The notes under the pieces: generated by a model | Told to the model about the DNA's origin: nothing | What the model saw: only the letters and a program-made list of their open reading frames with translations | Databases searched by the model: none | Source: Eulemur rufifrons | Lineage: Eukaryota > Chordata > Mammalia > Primates > Lemuridae | Assembly (NCBI RefSeq): GCF_041146395.1 | Contig: NC_090989.1 | Coordinates: forward strand, 123,317,501 to 123,381,500 | DNA: 64,000 nucleotides | Direction: 5' to 3' | In this document: positions 1 through 12,976 of the stretch, piece by piece | Numbering within the stretch: position 1 is the first letter of the stretch | How the letters are laid out: each line of letters opens with the position of its first letter | Made by a program: the position numbers and the translations under genes

Positions 1-595
1 TCTTACAATATTCCATTTACTCCAACAGAGGCAGGAGCCAGAATAGCAGGATAGACTCAGCCAGCTCCCTGGTGGTCCAGAAAGTTGGAACCAAGGTATT
101 CTGAGTAAAAGGACCTGACTGGGATATTTATTAGTTAGTCTAGACTTGTATGGTTTAAACCAGGTATGTATATCTAGGAGTAGTTCCAAATTCTTTGACT
201 TTTCATCAAGCAAATCTCTGGTATTTGTATAAAATAGGACTGAGAAAAACTAGCTGTTGAATTATGGTTGCTCTTCAGCTCAATTTGCAAACATTTGATA
301 TGATGGAATCAGATGCACCTCAATTCAAATCCCACAAACTAGTTTGGAGATCATGGACAACAGGGTTAAGCTCTCTGTAGTTTATTTATCTAGAAAATGT
401 TGACAATAGTAACCTTTTGTGATCTTACAGAACAAAAGGAGAAAAATTGAACAGTTGTCTGCGATGGAGTAGCTACTCACTAAATATCAGTTCCCCTCCC
501 TGTCCCCCTTCCTACTTCTGACTCCCCTTGTTGGGTTTTCCCTGGACAACTTCCCCCTGTTCACAACTGCTGTTTAGGTTTAGATTGTTTAAAAG
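1..595. other. Unassigned AT-rich noncoding DNA
   Basis: No recognisable gene, splice-site pair, RNA gene or repeat could be picked out here by eye. The frames are short and interrupted on both strands. Confidence 0.5.
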
Positions 596-730
596 TCAAT
601 TGTCTTCAATCTGATGGAGATAATTATAGTACCTAACAGTACCTGTCTCATGGGTTCATTGTAAAGGATAAATTATATATTACAAATAAAACAGCACAGA
701 CCTTGGCAAATAGCAGGTGGGTACAGGTTA
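596..730 (+). mobile_element. MIR SINE fragment
   Basis: The order of words matches the right half of a MIR: 'gataattatagtacctaac', then 'tctcatggg', then 'cttggcaaatagcagg'. In the family this corresponds to the segment after 'tgtaaaatggggataat' running to 'tggcacatagtaggtgc'. The left half is not recognisable. It is an old, diverged copy, and the edges are approximate. Confidence 0.55.
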
Positions 731-2467
731 GCTAGAATTCATTGCTCTTCTAGTAAGTGGGGAAGAAAGGAAAAAACAGTCTTTCAGTCCCAAATCTACC
801 CCATCCTTTTTTGTTCCCCCAGTTACATGCCACAACTCAGGCATTCTGGGTCTGAATCATTCCCTTCCAAAAGTCCTCAAAATATTGTCCTGTTCCCAGT
901 GACCTGACACTACACTTCAAGTCACTGAGGACCTTGTCTCTGTTCTAAGCTTTATTGTTTGACCTGTCACAGTTGGATTTGTTAAGCCCTTTCCCAAAAT
1001 GCAGACTGTGCAATGTTTCTGAAGCTTCTGTGCAGGGTTATCCTGCGTCTCTGGGCTTGGGGTGTGAAGGTGAGTATGGGCTGATGGTGAGACAGGAAAG
1101 GTGCGGGATAAAGGTCAGGTGGCAGAATGTAGAAATCCCCCATTTTACAAAGGAAGAAACATGTCCTAATTTTGTCCTTTTCTGGTTCTAGCCTCAGATC
1201 ATGATGCAAAGCCAAACACATCTCCCCCAACACTCCTACAGCAGTCTAAGGACAGCACCCGGTTCCAAATTACAGCTTTGTGTGCCAATTCTTCATACTC
1301 TGTTTTCTTTAGGTACCGATATAATTGGGACTCAGTTTTTTTTTTTCAATTTCAGGATAATAGAATAAATAACAATACCAATAAAGAGGTAAAAAAAATC
1401 CCTACCCAGAAGTGCATATTTGTGGCATAAGAAATATGCAACTATTTTAAGTGTATATATGGAACTGGTCCATTAGACTATAAAATTTTTTAAAATGCTT
1501 TTCTTTCTGGACATCCCCTAAATCAAAATGTGTAGAGAATGGAAGCATGCCATATTAATAGTAAAACAACTTTATTTTTTTTTGCACAACAGGAAGAAAA
1601 ATTACCATTTTAAAAAGCAGAAAAACTGAATGTAGCCACTTTTACAGGCTAAGGAGGGTTTTATTTTACATCAAAGGAGGTGGAGAATTAGGAATCTATA
1701 TTTATGGCCTCTTTGAGGTTGAAAATTGAGTTCCTTTTCTCTCAGGGCAGCATCTCAAAGGAAAGGATAGTAGACAGGGAATAGCAAGGTTACTCTGCAT
1801 ATTAAACCTAATAAATTGAGAAAAATTTTGAATTTCTAAGGACCACCAAGGAAGAGATTGGGTATGTGAAAGGCAGGGGAACTAGAAGAAGACAGACAGG
1901 TAAGGGGAAGCTACAGAGAACTAGAGGCCCTAAATTGGCCGGAATCCAGTGTCTAAGCGGGGAGGGACGTGGAAACAGCCAGCGAGAGATTGTGAGAGTG
2001 AGGGATGCATTTCAGAGCACAAGTGTCTTACTTTTCAGTATTAAGAGGATGTCTTAAATTATTGTAGTCCCCATTCTATTGCTTCAAACCTTGAGTGATG
2101 TTTGGTTGTACAGACCCTATGTCTGTGGTGCTTTGGGTGGACCCAAAAAGGGTTAGGGTGCATCCCCCAGGGCTGATGACATGCAGGAAGAGCAGAAGTC
2201 TCAGGAGCAGGGAGGCAAAGTGGAGATCGAGTCTTGAGTCCCCAGAGGAAGCAGGAAACCAGGTAAGAAGATGAGATGACCAAGCGACAGGTTAAACTCT
2301 TTGAGAACCCTCAGAAACATTGCAGGGGACAGTGGGAGAGGAACAGTGTGGGTGCTGGACTTTCCATAGGAAAAGTAGGACAGAGGCTCTCACAGTTCTG
2401 ATTGAAAATTAAAGGACAGATAATTCCCAGAGGTTTAAGGATGTGAATCCTCCAGAGGCAGCTGCTT
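731..2467. other. Unassigned noncoding DNA
   Basis: Mostly AT-rich sequence without a recognised repeat or gene. The overlapping open frames at 955-1233 on both strands mirror each other and lack any known domain. The small frame at 1866-2057 is Arg/Gly-rich and reflects purine-rich composition. Old repeats too diverged for visual recognition may be present. Confidence 0.45.
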
Positions 2468-2474
2468 TGTGTGT

Positions 2475-2508
<34 letters not shown>
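2468..2508. repeat. (TG)n microsatellite
   Basis: About 20 TG units with one interruption (TGTAT). It is read as a His/Thr stretch in a spurious minus-strand frame spanning 2311-2751. Confidence 0.95.
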
Positions 2509-2510
<2 letters not shown>

Positions 2511-2689
2511 GGGGTGGAATTGTAGGAGAGGCAATTAACAAGTGCTGAAACTTTTTCCACGCACATCTCTTCACACTTGAGAGAACTATTTTGTATAAGT
2601 CATAGGGCTGAAAGGGAGCACAAAAGCCTTGACATGTGGTTCTTGACAGTTGTAGGGGCGGAAAGGTGTGATACCTTTCCTCACCCATC

Positions 2690-3268
2690 ATAAGGGTCAC
2701 ACCTGACACTTGTATAACCAAAGGCAGGTTAACAAGAGAAAAGCAGAACAAGGTTTTTCAAATCAATGCTTTACATGATGTGGGAGGCTTCAAAAATGAC
2801 GACGCAAAGTCCCAGGGAAAACTGTTTTTATGCTTAGATTCTATGAAGAATGGCCAGGTCTGTAGAAATGTGATTGCACAAAAGGGTGTGATCTAATGGT
2901 AATAGCCTAGGAGGGGGAAACCCAGCAAGGCCTGTTGGTTCGGGTCTGTTCAGTGTAGCATTCCAAGGGGCAAGACCCTTCTGGAATGAGGGTCTTTAAG
3001 GAAGAAGGGAGAAGGGAGGGAGCAACTCTTCTAGGTTTTATGGCTTGCTTTGGGGGAGAGGAGTTCTACTTTCTATGACCCACCTTGGGGGAGAGTAATT
3101 CTCGTTTCTATGGCTTGCTCTGGGGAAGAAGGAGGGATGGGAGAAAGGAGGGCAGGAGAAGGTCAGAGACACCTTTCTTCTGAAGCCTTTCCAATCTCCT
3201 TTAGTTCTAAGTACTCAGCATGACAAGGTGCCGTACTTTGGGGTATCATGTTCTGAGCCCCAACACAG
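2690..3268 (-). mobile_element. Probable solo LTR of an endogenous retrovirus (family not resolved)
   Basis: Read on the minus strand, the segment begins with TGTGTTGGGGCTCAGAACAT and runs through a region typical of mammalian ERV LTRs. On the + strand it ends in CA-type LTR sequence ('gagccccaacaca'). Inside, 3028-3132 holds three imperfect tandem units of about 34 nt built on 'tctatggcttgctttggggga', a pattern I associate with some MER-class LTRs. No internal retroviral sequence, primer-binding site or coding remnant is visible next to it, so it is probably a solo LTR. The left end near 2690 is uncertain, and the family is not named because I could not decide between several. Confidence 0.5.
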
Positions 3269-3753
3269 TGAACTGTCCCATGCTGCTACATTAGAGGCAA
3301 TCTAGGCGAGTGGCACAGATAGGTCAGATCAGGCATAATGTAATGTTGTAGATAAGCTTAGGATCCTTTTATAAAAGGGGGTCAGTTACATTCTTCTTTT
3401 CATCATACACCTGTGCTATGATTTGCAGGCTCCTGTGTAGGCTTGCGCTTTTTTGTGTACTGCAAGAGGGGACCTGACCAAGGTCCCCTCCCTGAGTGAG
3501 GAGCTGACATCAGCCTTCCTGCAGCTCAGAAGTGGTAGTGTGTCTGTCAGCTAGTGGAGCCAGAATCTTGATGGTAAAAATCATAAGCTTATTGCCATTT
3601 TTCTCATTTTACTTCTTTTGTGTCTTTTTTCAAATCTTAGTTCGGTGCTTTTTGTACAACATGCCTTCAGAATATTCTTATTGACTGGCCAGATCCTTAA
3701 ACTCAATTATTCTGTCCTCACTACAGTGACATTTTTCAATCTCCTCAACTTCT

Positions 3754-3782
3754 AAAAAAAAAAAAAGAGAGAGAGAGAGAGA
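3754..3782. repeat. Poly-A / (GA)n tract
   Basis: A run of 13 A followed by about 8 GA units. It may mark the end of an old retroposon, but no element body was recognised upstream. Confidence 0.9.
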
Positions 3783-4599
3783 CCATGCAACACTACATGA
3801 TATATCCACTTGGCAAGTTCTTGTGCTTTTCTTAAGGGAAATAAAACCATTATTTCATGGGAGGCTTGGAAAATTAAAATTTTCCAATAAAAACTCTTAT
3901 TATATCTATTGTTTGCACTACTTATTTATCATAGGCAGACTTACTTCAGAATTATATGTATGAATTATATATATATTGCAACTCGATCTTCCCTGTCCAG
4001 GGTCTGAGTCTTGGTGAAAAGAAGCCATGCTTTATATTCTTATGTCTGGGAGGACAAAGAGATTTCATCTTGATACACTTGGTAGTGGTTGTCCTGAGCA
4101 GCCTGTTGAGAAAAATGGTAGGGCTGTGTCTGGGCTGGCTCAGTAAGGAACTGCCACAATCAATTAGTGATGCCTGCTGTGGGTATGAAAGAGTGGAGTA
4201 TGCTGTGCATTATCTGGCCCTGCTTTAGGTACTTTTCCTAGGATCAGCAGAATGGGTACTCCATAAAACTTTATTTTGTCTCATAAACAAAATTCATAAC
4301 TCTCAAAAGAGCTCGGGAATTATCACACTACCTCGTCTTCTCTCTGTATAGGACAGGAGGTATGTACACCTAGGACTGTATTATTGTTCGAACTGGGGCA
4401 CTCTTGACAGTGAAAGGGGATTGAACTAATAATTCCTATGGGACAGTGGATCTATACTGGGATTGTTGCTGATAAATGAGACTTGCCTCAGGATTAACAT
4501 CTCTGAAAAGCCTTCTTTCAGTCCAGCCTCAGGTCAGGTCTGTGCTGTCGGTGGTGGCCCATGCATGTTTTGATTGCAGGGTTTATCACACTCTATTGT
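3783..4599. other. Unassigned noncoding DNA
   Basis: No gene or repeat was recognised. The open frame at 3956-4228 has no recognisable domain and no supporting splice context. Confidence 0.45.
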
Positions 4600-4874
4600 A
4601 TTTAATTAGGTCCTGATGGCATGGCCTTTAGGAATGGCATTAGTGCCCTTATAAAAGAGATCCCAACGGGTTCCCTCATTCCTTCTACCATGTGAGGACA
4701 CAGCAAGAAGACAGCTAACTGTGAACCAGGAAGCGAGCTCTCACCAGAAGCCAAATCTGCCAGTGCTTTGATCTAGGACTTCCCAGCCTCCAGAATATCA
4801 GAAATAAATTTCTGTTGTTTATAAGCCACCCTGTGCATGGTGGTTTGTTATAGCAGTTCGAACAGACTAAGACA
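4600..4874 (+). mobile_element. MaLR (MLT1/MST-type) LTR, 5' truncated
   Basis: The characteristic MaLR order is present: 'gcccttataaaagagat', then 'catgtgaggacacagcaag', then 'gacttcccagcctccagaa', then 'aaataaatttctgttgttt', ending with 'acagactaagaca'. The 5' part of the LTR is missing or unrecognisable. These non-autonomous ERVL-related LTRs are shared by most placental mammals. No internal region is present. Confidence 0.8.
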
Positions 4875-7800
4875 CAATAGGTGCTCAATTAATGTTAAAT
4901 GAACAAAATTCCTGTTACTCAAAGTAAAGTTGCAAGGCTTTTCTACCCACTTATTTCCCTCCCAACTTACTTCCTTTAATATAAAGGAGTCTAAAGGGCG
5001 GTGGGGGGGATAGAGTTAATAAGAAACTGTTCTTCTGTCTGCTACCAGAACATGAACTTTTTGTTTCCAGAGGAATTTATGGATACCGAATCACCTTTAC
5101 ATTCATTGTCTTGTTCCAACTTCACTGTCCTGTGAGTGCTTGGCTTGAGTATTCTTGTCTGTATTTAACAGATGTGGAAGCTAAAGCCCAAAGAGGTTTG
5201 GTTATACCTAGGTTCCACATGTATACCTAAGGTTATACAACTAGTTAGAGGTGAAAAACACTACTGAGACTTAGTACCTGCAAATATTAATACATAAAAC
5301 AGCCTTCCAATTCCAAACCCTGTATTCATCTTGCTGCTTTGACTTAGAACATCTGGTAAACACCATTTGAGAACACTCTTTGTGCCTCCTGTGGTTTATC
5401 AAGACTGGCAGGCTCAGTAGGAAAGGGACTTAGGAGGAAAAATAGTCTGTGAAAATGATGATGTTCCCACGATGTTATAGAAGAGAATAGAGGTTACTGG
5501 CTGTATTTACCTTCATCTCCATTTGTAACCTGTCTGGGGATAGAAGAAGAGACTTGACCAAGGTATCAGATAAACGGATCAGTTAGGAAAAGGTATAGCG
5601 AAGCTTCCAGAATCAAGCAATAATAGAAAACAGGGTCAATGGGTGAGGCTGACATGCTAGAGGTACATTCAAAGAAAAAAAGTCAATTCTTCTTGCTCAC
5701 AGTAGAATAGGAAGATTGGCTGCCTTGTGAAGTTCAGAAAGTCCAGGGCCAGAAGAAAAATGAATGTGAGAAACATGGTATCAGCTTTCAGAAAAACTTG
5801 TTAATACAACAAAAACAGTCTGTTCTCTCAGATATAGCTGTCTCATCCTGCTGCCTGTTGGAGGAGCCCAGGTGAGAGAAGCCTGAGGTCTTTTAGGGAG
5901 TGATGGCTGATGGCTGCTGGCAGGTGGCTGAGTGATGACCACAGCCAAGGAGGACAGCTGCAGTCCTGGCAGGGAATGTTCTCTGACACCCTGTTTTCCA
6001 GGGAGAGGGAAAGATGCAGAATCAAAGACTTAGAAAACATCAGAGTTGGAAGAATCCAAATGATAGTAAGTGTTAGAGTCATGTACATTAATAATGGTGT
6101 CACACCTCATCCTGATTTGTACCCGAGGGGTCAAACTTGGAACCATCTCATGATCAGATTATAAATCCTACTTTTTAAAAAAGTTGCTCTGATTACGCAT
6201 TGGCTTTGCTGATCCTTATCTAATAACCACAGTGTCTCATACATTCACTTATTCCTTTCTCTCCCTCCTTTGCTCCTCCCTTCCGCCCTCCCCGCAAAAG
6301 AGTTCCAATTCAGTTCTCATATTCTGTTCAAGCTTCTACCCACTGAGTTGGGTCGGAGTAACTCGGTGCTCTTGGTGCTTTTCTTTACTCTGATTTCAGT
6401 GGTTACATTGTCCCTATTTCCTTCACTGATAGGAGGTGATTCTGAAGTTGACATGTCATTTGACAGCTTGTGATTGGTAATATTTTTTTTTTTCATTTCC
6501 AGCTCTGGAGCCACCTATGAAATATTCATTGACCCTGGAGGAGAATGTTTTTCTTTATTAACAGCTAAATGTGTCCAACAATATAAGACATGAGTGTTGC
6601 CAAACATATCCAGAGAAGGGGAGTTAAAATCAATCAGGGGAAATTGGGGTCTCAGAACAGGAGTGAGAAACAACATGAAGCATCTTTTGTAAGACTGAGG
6701 CAGGGTGAGAATGGAGTTGTAAAATCTCAAAGGATGTGGAAAGTCAACGTGAATTTGTTCACTACATACTCTTAAGAAATTGGAAGGGCCAATTCTAGGA
6801 TCACTAAAAAAGCTACGATTTTATATTTCATGCAGCAGGCAGTAAACATATGAGATTTGTAACAAGAAGTAGTGGAGCTGAAATACTGTTTCTGCACAAG
6901 GAAACAGATGTATTCATGAGTGAAATCTCCATTCAAAGTTTTTAGGCGAAATGAGGGATGTTTGAGCTGAACCACTAACTTCATACATCTGACATCATTG
7001 GAGCATACCATGACCTTTAAAACCTATTTCTTGGGGTTCACTCTGAGAAATTGAAATCTAGATTGATAAATTGTGTTTCTGAACTTATAGTTTATTGTTG
7101 TTGTTGTTAATGACCTTACTATTGTAAAAATGCTGCATAGGTTCATTCTAAAAAAATGAGATTCAAAAAAATTGGGAGTTTTTTCAATAAAGGCTGTCAG
7201 ATACTATAATCCTTTAACTCTTTCATGGTGAAAGTAACTTTTTGTTTTCTCTATAATTGCAAAACACCTTGGTTTTCAAGATAGTCTTGGGTCAAAGTTT
7301 CTTGACCTCATACCTTTGTAGACATTAGTCATTGACTTCTGTCATTAAATTTTCCTATGGAGATTCAGAAGTCAGCTTCTCTTTTTTGTCCCCATAACTT
7401 GTTTTTTGTTTTCCCTACTAAATATCTGGAGAATTTTCCTTTAGCCTCAGAGTTCAATAACTTATGATTTCAATAATTCTTTTACAATTATTAATTTTTC
7501 CTAGAGCAGTCTGTATCCTATCAGTATGTAGATGTGTGTTTTTTTTCTTATTTCATGGAAAATCTCTTCTATAACTTTTAATACATTTTCTGTCCTGTTT
7601 ATTGAATTTTCTATTTCTGGAACAATAATATGCCTTATGTTGGGCCGTTGTTTTTTTGTTTTCTGTTCTTCGAAGCTATTATATTTTTTCTTATTGTTTT
7701 AGGCTCCTCATCTTTTTTCCCTCTGTGTTCACTATGATTAAGCCTTCCACATATATTTGTAATTGTTTTCAGCTGTGTCTATTATATTTCTTGCTCCATG

Positions 7801-8572
7801 ATGGGTTGTTTGGGTCTTTGGCTTGTTTCCTTATCTTTGCAATCTCAATTTCCATTTCATCCTGTTTTTTTTTTTTTTAAATTATCTTTTGTTTGTGGTC
7901 TTATTTTACTGATTTCATTTTTTACAGAAGCCTGAAGAAAGATTACAGCATGTAGTACTGTCAGAGAATTTTCTTCCAGGTTAGGTTTTTGAATAGTCTT
8001 TAACATTTCTTTCCATGTTTTCTCATCATCTCATATGGCTGTGGTATGTTCTCTCAATGCCACACCATTTCTCTTCATCTTCCAAGTTTGATGAGGAAAA
8101 CTCAACCCAGAGTTTCCATTTGTCTAGGAATGTGGACAGACTCTCCCCAACTCTTTTCTTTCTCTTCCAGTGACTTTGTCTACTTCCTCTGAACTACTTT
8201 GATGTGTGTACATTGTGACTTCTACCCATTAAAAACAGCCTGGAGCACTGGGAGCGATTTGGGGGAGTTCTGCTTGCATTGTATGAGCCTTCGGAGGACC
8301 TGGGGCTTCTCTTTCTTCTGAGGCTTTGTCAAATGTCTTGTATCAGGACTTGTGGCTCTTGGTTGGAGCTGTTTTCTATTTTTGAGGAGGGGGAGAGGGC
8401 AGGGATATCATTTTTCTTTGGCTATGTCCTCCAAGTCAGTGTGGAACATAGAGAAATCATCCTGGTTGTTTCATATCTCCATTTCCACTCACCTAATTTC
8501 CCCATAGCTATTTTTATTCCTGCTAGTAGAAGAAGAAAAATAAAACAGTCTCAGTTCACAATTCACAATTGT
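4875..8572. other. Unassigned noncoding DNA, including a T-rich stretch
   Basis: Apart from the MIR piece listed separately at 5160-5262, I see no gene. The stretch at 7370-7960 is strikingly T-rich on the + strand and reads like the antisense of a decayed L1 3' half, but no diagnostic block could be aligned. The hydrophobic frames in it (such as 7656-7880) come from the T-rich composition. Confidence 0.4.
5160..5262 (-). mobile_element. MIR SINE fragment (reverse)
   Basis: The block 'acagatgtggaagctaaagc', followed by 'ccaaagaggtt' and 'ttatacaactagttagaggt', matches the reverse complement of the MIR core (acagatgaggaaactgaggc ... cacagctagtaagtgg). Confidence 0.5.
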
Positions 8573-8583
8573 GGGGGGGGGGG
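8573..8583. repeat. Homopolymer G run
   Basis: Eleven consecutive G bases. It is a likely slippage site and could be prone to assembly or sequencing error. Confidence 0.9.
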
Positions 8584-9034
8584 AGTGAGTCTTCCTCTGT
8601 GGTTCTCAGTGGACTCCCCTCCCCCACACCTTAAGAGCACAGTTCCTGTCTTGCTCTGTTAAGTCCCTGATATTGTTGGGGATGGTTAGACCTGGGTGGT
8701 TCTGACCATTTTGTCTTCCTTCTTCTTTCTCTCAGCCTGGAGATGCCCAAGTGGAGTGTGTAGGGTGCTAGGAATTCCTCTTATTCCTTGGAATTCCTGT
8801 GGTGATAGGCACAGGGGTTGAGAGAGTTTCTACAATTTCCCCCAAACTACTGACTGTGCCCACCTGGGGCTGTCAGTGATGATGCTCAGGCTGGTTGATC
8901 CATTTTCTTTACCCAGCACTGATTCTGCTAAGCTGTACCAGAATCCTCTCCACTCCCCTGGCTCAGCTGCCATATTCGTTAAGTTTATATCCTAATGTGG
9001 GTTGTGGTGGTTCTTTCCACTTTTTAGATAAGGT

Positions 9035-9125
9035 GTTGTTATTGTTGTTGTTATTATTACTATTATTATTGTTGCTGCTTTCTTTACCTGCCAGAGCACT
9101 TCTCTTATTATAAATTATTGTTGTT
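9035..9125. repeat. (TTG/TTA)n microsatellite, interrupted
   Basis: Trinucleotide repeats alternating TTG and TTA, split by about 35 bp of unrelated sequence. The leucine run in the overlapping frame at 8895-9113 is simply this repeat translated. Confidence 0.85.
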
Positions 9126-9365
9126 ATTAATTTTAGACATGCTTCTAGCAGGGTGTTTGTAGCAAAAATGACAGTTTACTGATATGATGCATAAATTCTG
9201 GGTTGAGAAAATGTAGGGGGATTAACCCTAGTGTTCTTGATATAGTCCCCTGTGGGTTTGCTCAGATGCTAGGAAATGCTCTGACTGAAAGTTCTGCAGA
9301 GAAAGCTTTTTCTGCCTTTGGGGAATATCCTCATGAAACAGTAAAAATGGTTTAAAATCAAACGG

Positions 9366-9600
9366 TGTAGTGGAAAAAGCATGAGCTTTTTTTTTTTCCC
9401 CTCTCAAATAGGCCTAGGTTAAATCCAGCCTCTACTCCCACACGGCCAAGTTCTTTAACCTTTTTAAGCTTCAGATTTCTTATCTGTAAATGGGAATAAT
9501 ACCCCTTATTACATAGACTTATGGGGAGGATTAATGAGATGGCACACTCAAAGCCTGCAGTCTACCGCCTGACACCAATGGGTGCTGGGAAATGTTAATT
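9366..9600 (+). mobile_element. MIR SINE, nearly full length
   Basis: The blocks 'ggttaaatccagcctctact', 'ccaagttctttaacctttt', 'cttatctgtaaatgggaata' and 'gaggattaatgagatggc' follow each other in MIR order. A short poly-T run lies in the 5' part. Confidence 0.8.
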
Positions 9601-10742
9601 CCTGTCTTTCCCCCTCCCCATCAACCCCCACCCCCCCACTTTGTGATCTGCAGATATGGCCATCTAATCTGAGCTAAGAGGGTAGAGACCACTTTGCCCA
9701 ATGAAGAAATGGGTCTGGGAGCCTGATACACACCTTACTTTTCACAGATGCTTTTCTCACCTTAGAACATGATCTCCTTTAACATAAGGAGAATGAGGTG
9801 AGATCAAGTGTTTGGCAGGTGGTAAAGTATTTGCTTTGTGATCTCTCCCTAGATAATGGGTTATGCTTTTCTTTAAAATCGAATTTGTGTGAAATCCGGG
9901 AAGTCATCAGAAGTGATTATATGGTAAACTAATTGTTCTCCCAGGGAGGGTCTTGACAAGGCCCAGCAAGGATAAATACTTGCTGATAAAATGTAGGTGC
10001 ATAAGGCTGAGATATTTGAATTTAGATAATTTGCAGTAGGCAAAATCCCCTTTGCTTGTCCCCAGCCATGGTGAAGAAAAGGCCATGTCAGGCAGAAAGC
10101 TCGCACACTGTTGAAGAGGGCGAGGGTGTGACAGGATCAGAACCTCACACTCTACTTGTTTGCCCACTTGAGAAGTGGGCCTAAGAGAGATCTGCTGAGT
10201 GAGAGAGAGAGGGATAGAGATCAAAGAGGAATGCATGAGCTGGCACGGCATGCAGCTTGTGGCCGTGGGGCCAATTCAAGATGAGTTATGGCATAAACAT
10301 CACTGACGTTCTCTTTGGGGGATGATGAAACTGGACCAGATGTGATGAAAATGCTCTTGCCCTGTGTAGCCACTGTTGGCTTTCCTGCAGGAGCAATCTG
10401 GAAATCTTGGGAAGAACACACCATTCCTAGGTAACAACAAGACACAAAACTGAAACTGTCATTAATAGAATGTGTAAGTTATGGGAGGTGGGCTCTATCT
10501 AATTACATTTCTGATCAACCAATGGATCAATAGATAACCCCATTTGCTTCCAAAACTTGATTCTATACAAATAATATGCTTCCTTACTTCCATAACTACA
10601 TTACTCTGAACATAATAACATTTTCATTGATGATTTAATTCTCAATTCACTCTGAATGAACATTCTCAGCATTGAGATTGTTAAAGGTGCCAAGCTTTCT
10701 ATTGGGTTCAGAACACACCTTAGAAATATTTTGTCTTCCTGA
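9601..10742. other. Unassigned noncoding DNA
   Basis: Overlapping minus-strand frames at 9873-10445 have no recognisable domain. No splice-site pair or repeat was identified. Confidence 0.45.
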
Positions 10743-11143
10743 TGTTATAGGCTCAATTGTGTCCTCCCAAAATTCTCATATTGAAGTCCTAATCCCCAAT
10801 ACCTCAGAATGTGACTGTATTTAGAGATAGGGTCTTTAAAGAGGTATTTGAATTAAAATGAAGTCATTAGGCTCTAATCCAATATGATTGCTATCTTATA
10901 AAAGGAGGAACATTGGACACAGATATGAACATATAGAATGAAGATGATGTGAAGACAGTCATCTACAAGCCAGGGAGAGGGGCCTGGAACAGATCCTTTC
11001 CTCATAGCCCTCAGAAGGAATCCACTCTGCCAGCACCCTGATCCTGGACTTCTAGCCTCCAGAACTGTGAGCCGATAACCTTCTGTTGTTTAAGCCACTC
11101 AGCCTGTGGCACTTTGTTATAGCATCCCTAGCAAACTAACACA
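10743..11143 (+). mobile_element. MLT1-type MaLR solo LTR, about 400 bp
   Basis: A nearly complete LTR. It opens with 'tgttataggctcaattgtgt' and continues with 'aatcccc..tacctcagaatgtgac', a 'ggtcttta' and 'aatccaatatgat' section and 'cttataaaagg'. It closes with 'cttctagcctccagaactg' and 'gcaaactaacaca'. The usual TG...CA ends are present. No clear 5-bp target duplication was seen, and no internal sequence is present. Confidence 0.85.
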
Positions 11144-12394
11144 CTTACTTTCCAATTTTCCCTCTAATGCTGACTACTCTGGCCTTGTCTTCTTTTTCTC
11201 TTCTTTCACCCTGATATTCATTCTAAAATGTGTATCTTTCTTCCCATTGTTAAGTGTAAATGTTAGTGGGAGTGAAATTGAAAGTTGGGGGGTAATTCTA
11301 ATACAGGAAGATTCTGGTTGGTTGTGATTGAGGTGAGAGATAATTTTATTTTATTTATAAATATATGCCTTAAATATCAACTTCCTACAAACAATCATTT
11401 GATAATATTTATGCTACTGCCATCAGGCAATTAGGGTGCTTTCTAGCGATCTTGTGTTTAGTAATAAGAGCAGAGAACATCAAAACAGTGAATATTTAAA
11501 GCATAATATTGGTACTTATAACTAAAATCTATGATCCTCAGACACTAATAGGATGGAAGACTAAATCATGCTGTTGAAGAAGTGGAAGAATAAAATTTCA
11601 TTATTTAAGTGAGTATAAAATTCGAAGACTTTAAAAGGTGTCTTTTAAAAATTCTCTTTTAGTAAATCTAGCAACAATGTGATGCTTTTTTTCCCCCTAA
11701 AAACTGACCCTGAGATGAGGATTTTGGTTAAGTGGTTTATTTGGGAGATGATCCCAGGAAGCAGAGGTGAAGGGACAGGGCAGTAGACAGAGAGGTCAGA
11801 AAGCCAATAAAGATTTATTAACACATGGTTATCACTACGGGCAACTGGGGCTAAGTCTCAGTGAGGACCTTGGGAGAGACGATGTAGGACATGCCTTGGA
11901 ATTGTCCCATGACAGGGCAAGGAAGTTCAGATATTTATCCACCAGTTTTAATCCCTCTTTGGCTGAGAGTCACTCTTGGGGGCAACGACTTGCTTGTATT
12001 CTGGCCTGCTCCATCCTAGTGGCCAGAGAATGCCATCAGATAGAAAAGCAGGCAGATATCTCTGAGTGTGACAACTGTCTGCAGGTGGTCTCAGATTTGG
12101 GCAGAGGGGTAAGGAGGAAGGATCCCAAAACATTTGCTACAGTTTAGTAAAACCCATAGTATTAATAAAATAATGCCATACACTTGAACTATTTAGGTAT
12201 TTTAGATCCCCAGTAAATGAGCCCCAAGTCACGTGAATTTTTGCCTCATGAATATCTCTGAAATCACCCAGTTCTTCCATGCTCACAGTTACCGCCTGGG
12301 TTTAGGTCACCATCATCTTTCACCTAGATCACCATCTGTGTCTTGGGTCTTGCTCACCTTCAATAAATTCTCCCCCAGCTGCTAGAGGGAACTT
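11144..12394. other. Unassigned; repeat-like block at about 11700-12145
   Basis: The 126-codon + strand frame at 11767-12147 shows no known domain. The phrase 'gtttatttgggagatgatcc' followed by 'caggaagcag' inside it recurs in mammalian interspersed repeats I cannot name, so I treat the whole block as a decayed repeat. The rest is AT-rich and featureless. Confidence 0.35.
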
Positions 12395-12976
12395 TCTAAA
12401 ATGGAAATAAAATCATGTCAGTCCTCTTTTAAAAGTCTTTAATGACTCCTTGAAGTCTGCTCTTACTGAACTTATCAGACCTTCCAGGACCTGCCTCCCT
12501 CCTCTCTCTTCAGCTCCTTCCCCGCTGTGAGTCCCATTGGGCTGAAGTCACAGAATCAGCCAATCTCTCTTTCCATCTCCAGCCCCACCCTGAACCTCTC
12601 TCTGCCTCTCTCTTCCACCTCTCTCCCTGACCACTTTTATTTCTGGATTTTTATGCACACAATCCTTCCTCTTCCCTTTCCCTCTCCCTCACTCCCATTT
12701 TTCTAGCTGACTCTTACTCTTCATGCCTGAACCTATATATTATCTCTCCAGGAAACTTCCTTTTCCCTAGACCCCATTAACTCACTCAGCCTATGCTGCC
12801 ATGCATCCTGCAAATTCTCTATCATAATCTCACCATACTTTATTAGAGTTATCTGTTTCATTTCTGCCACTCATTAAAATATCAGTCTATCTTTTATTTG
12901 GCCTTATATTTCCAGTGACTAACAGAGTCCCTAACACAGAGCAGGTGCTCAGTGTATACTTGTTGAGTAAATGAAT
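12395..12976 (+). mobile_element. L2 LINE 3' fragment
   Basis: The pyrimidine-rich body ('tcagaccttccaggacctgc' and similar) is followed by the L2 tail: 'agtccctaacacagagcagg', 'tgctcagtgtatacttg' and 'ttgagtaaatgaat'. This is the usual ending of the L2 3' UTR. It is diverged, and the left edge is uncertain. Confidence 0.6.

Noticed and set aside
8895..9113. Frame with a long leucine run
   Set aside because: The leucine run is the (TTG/TTA)n microsatellite translated.
11767..12147. 126-codon + strand frame
   Set aside because: No known domain, repeat-like words inside, and a partly overlapping antisense frame; not convincing as a gene.
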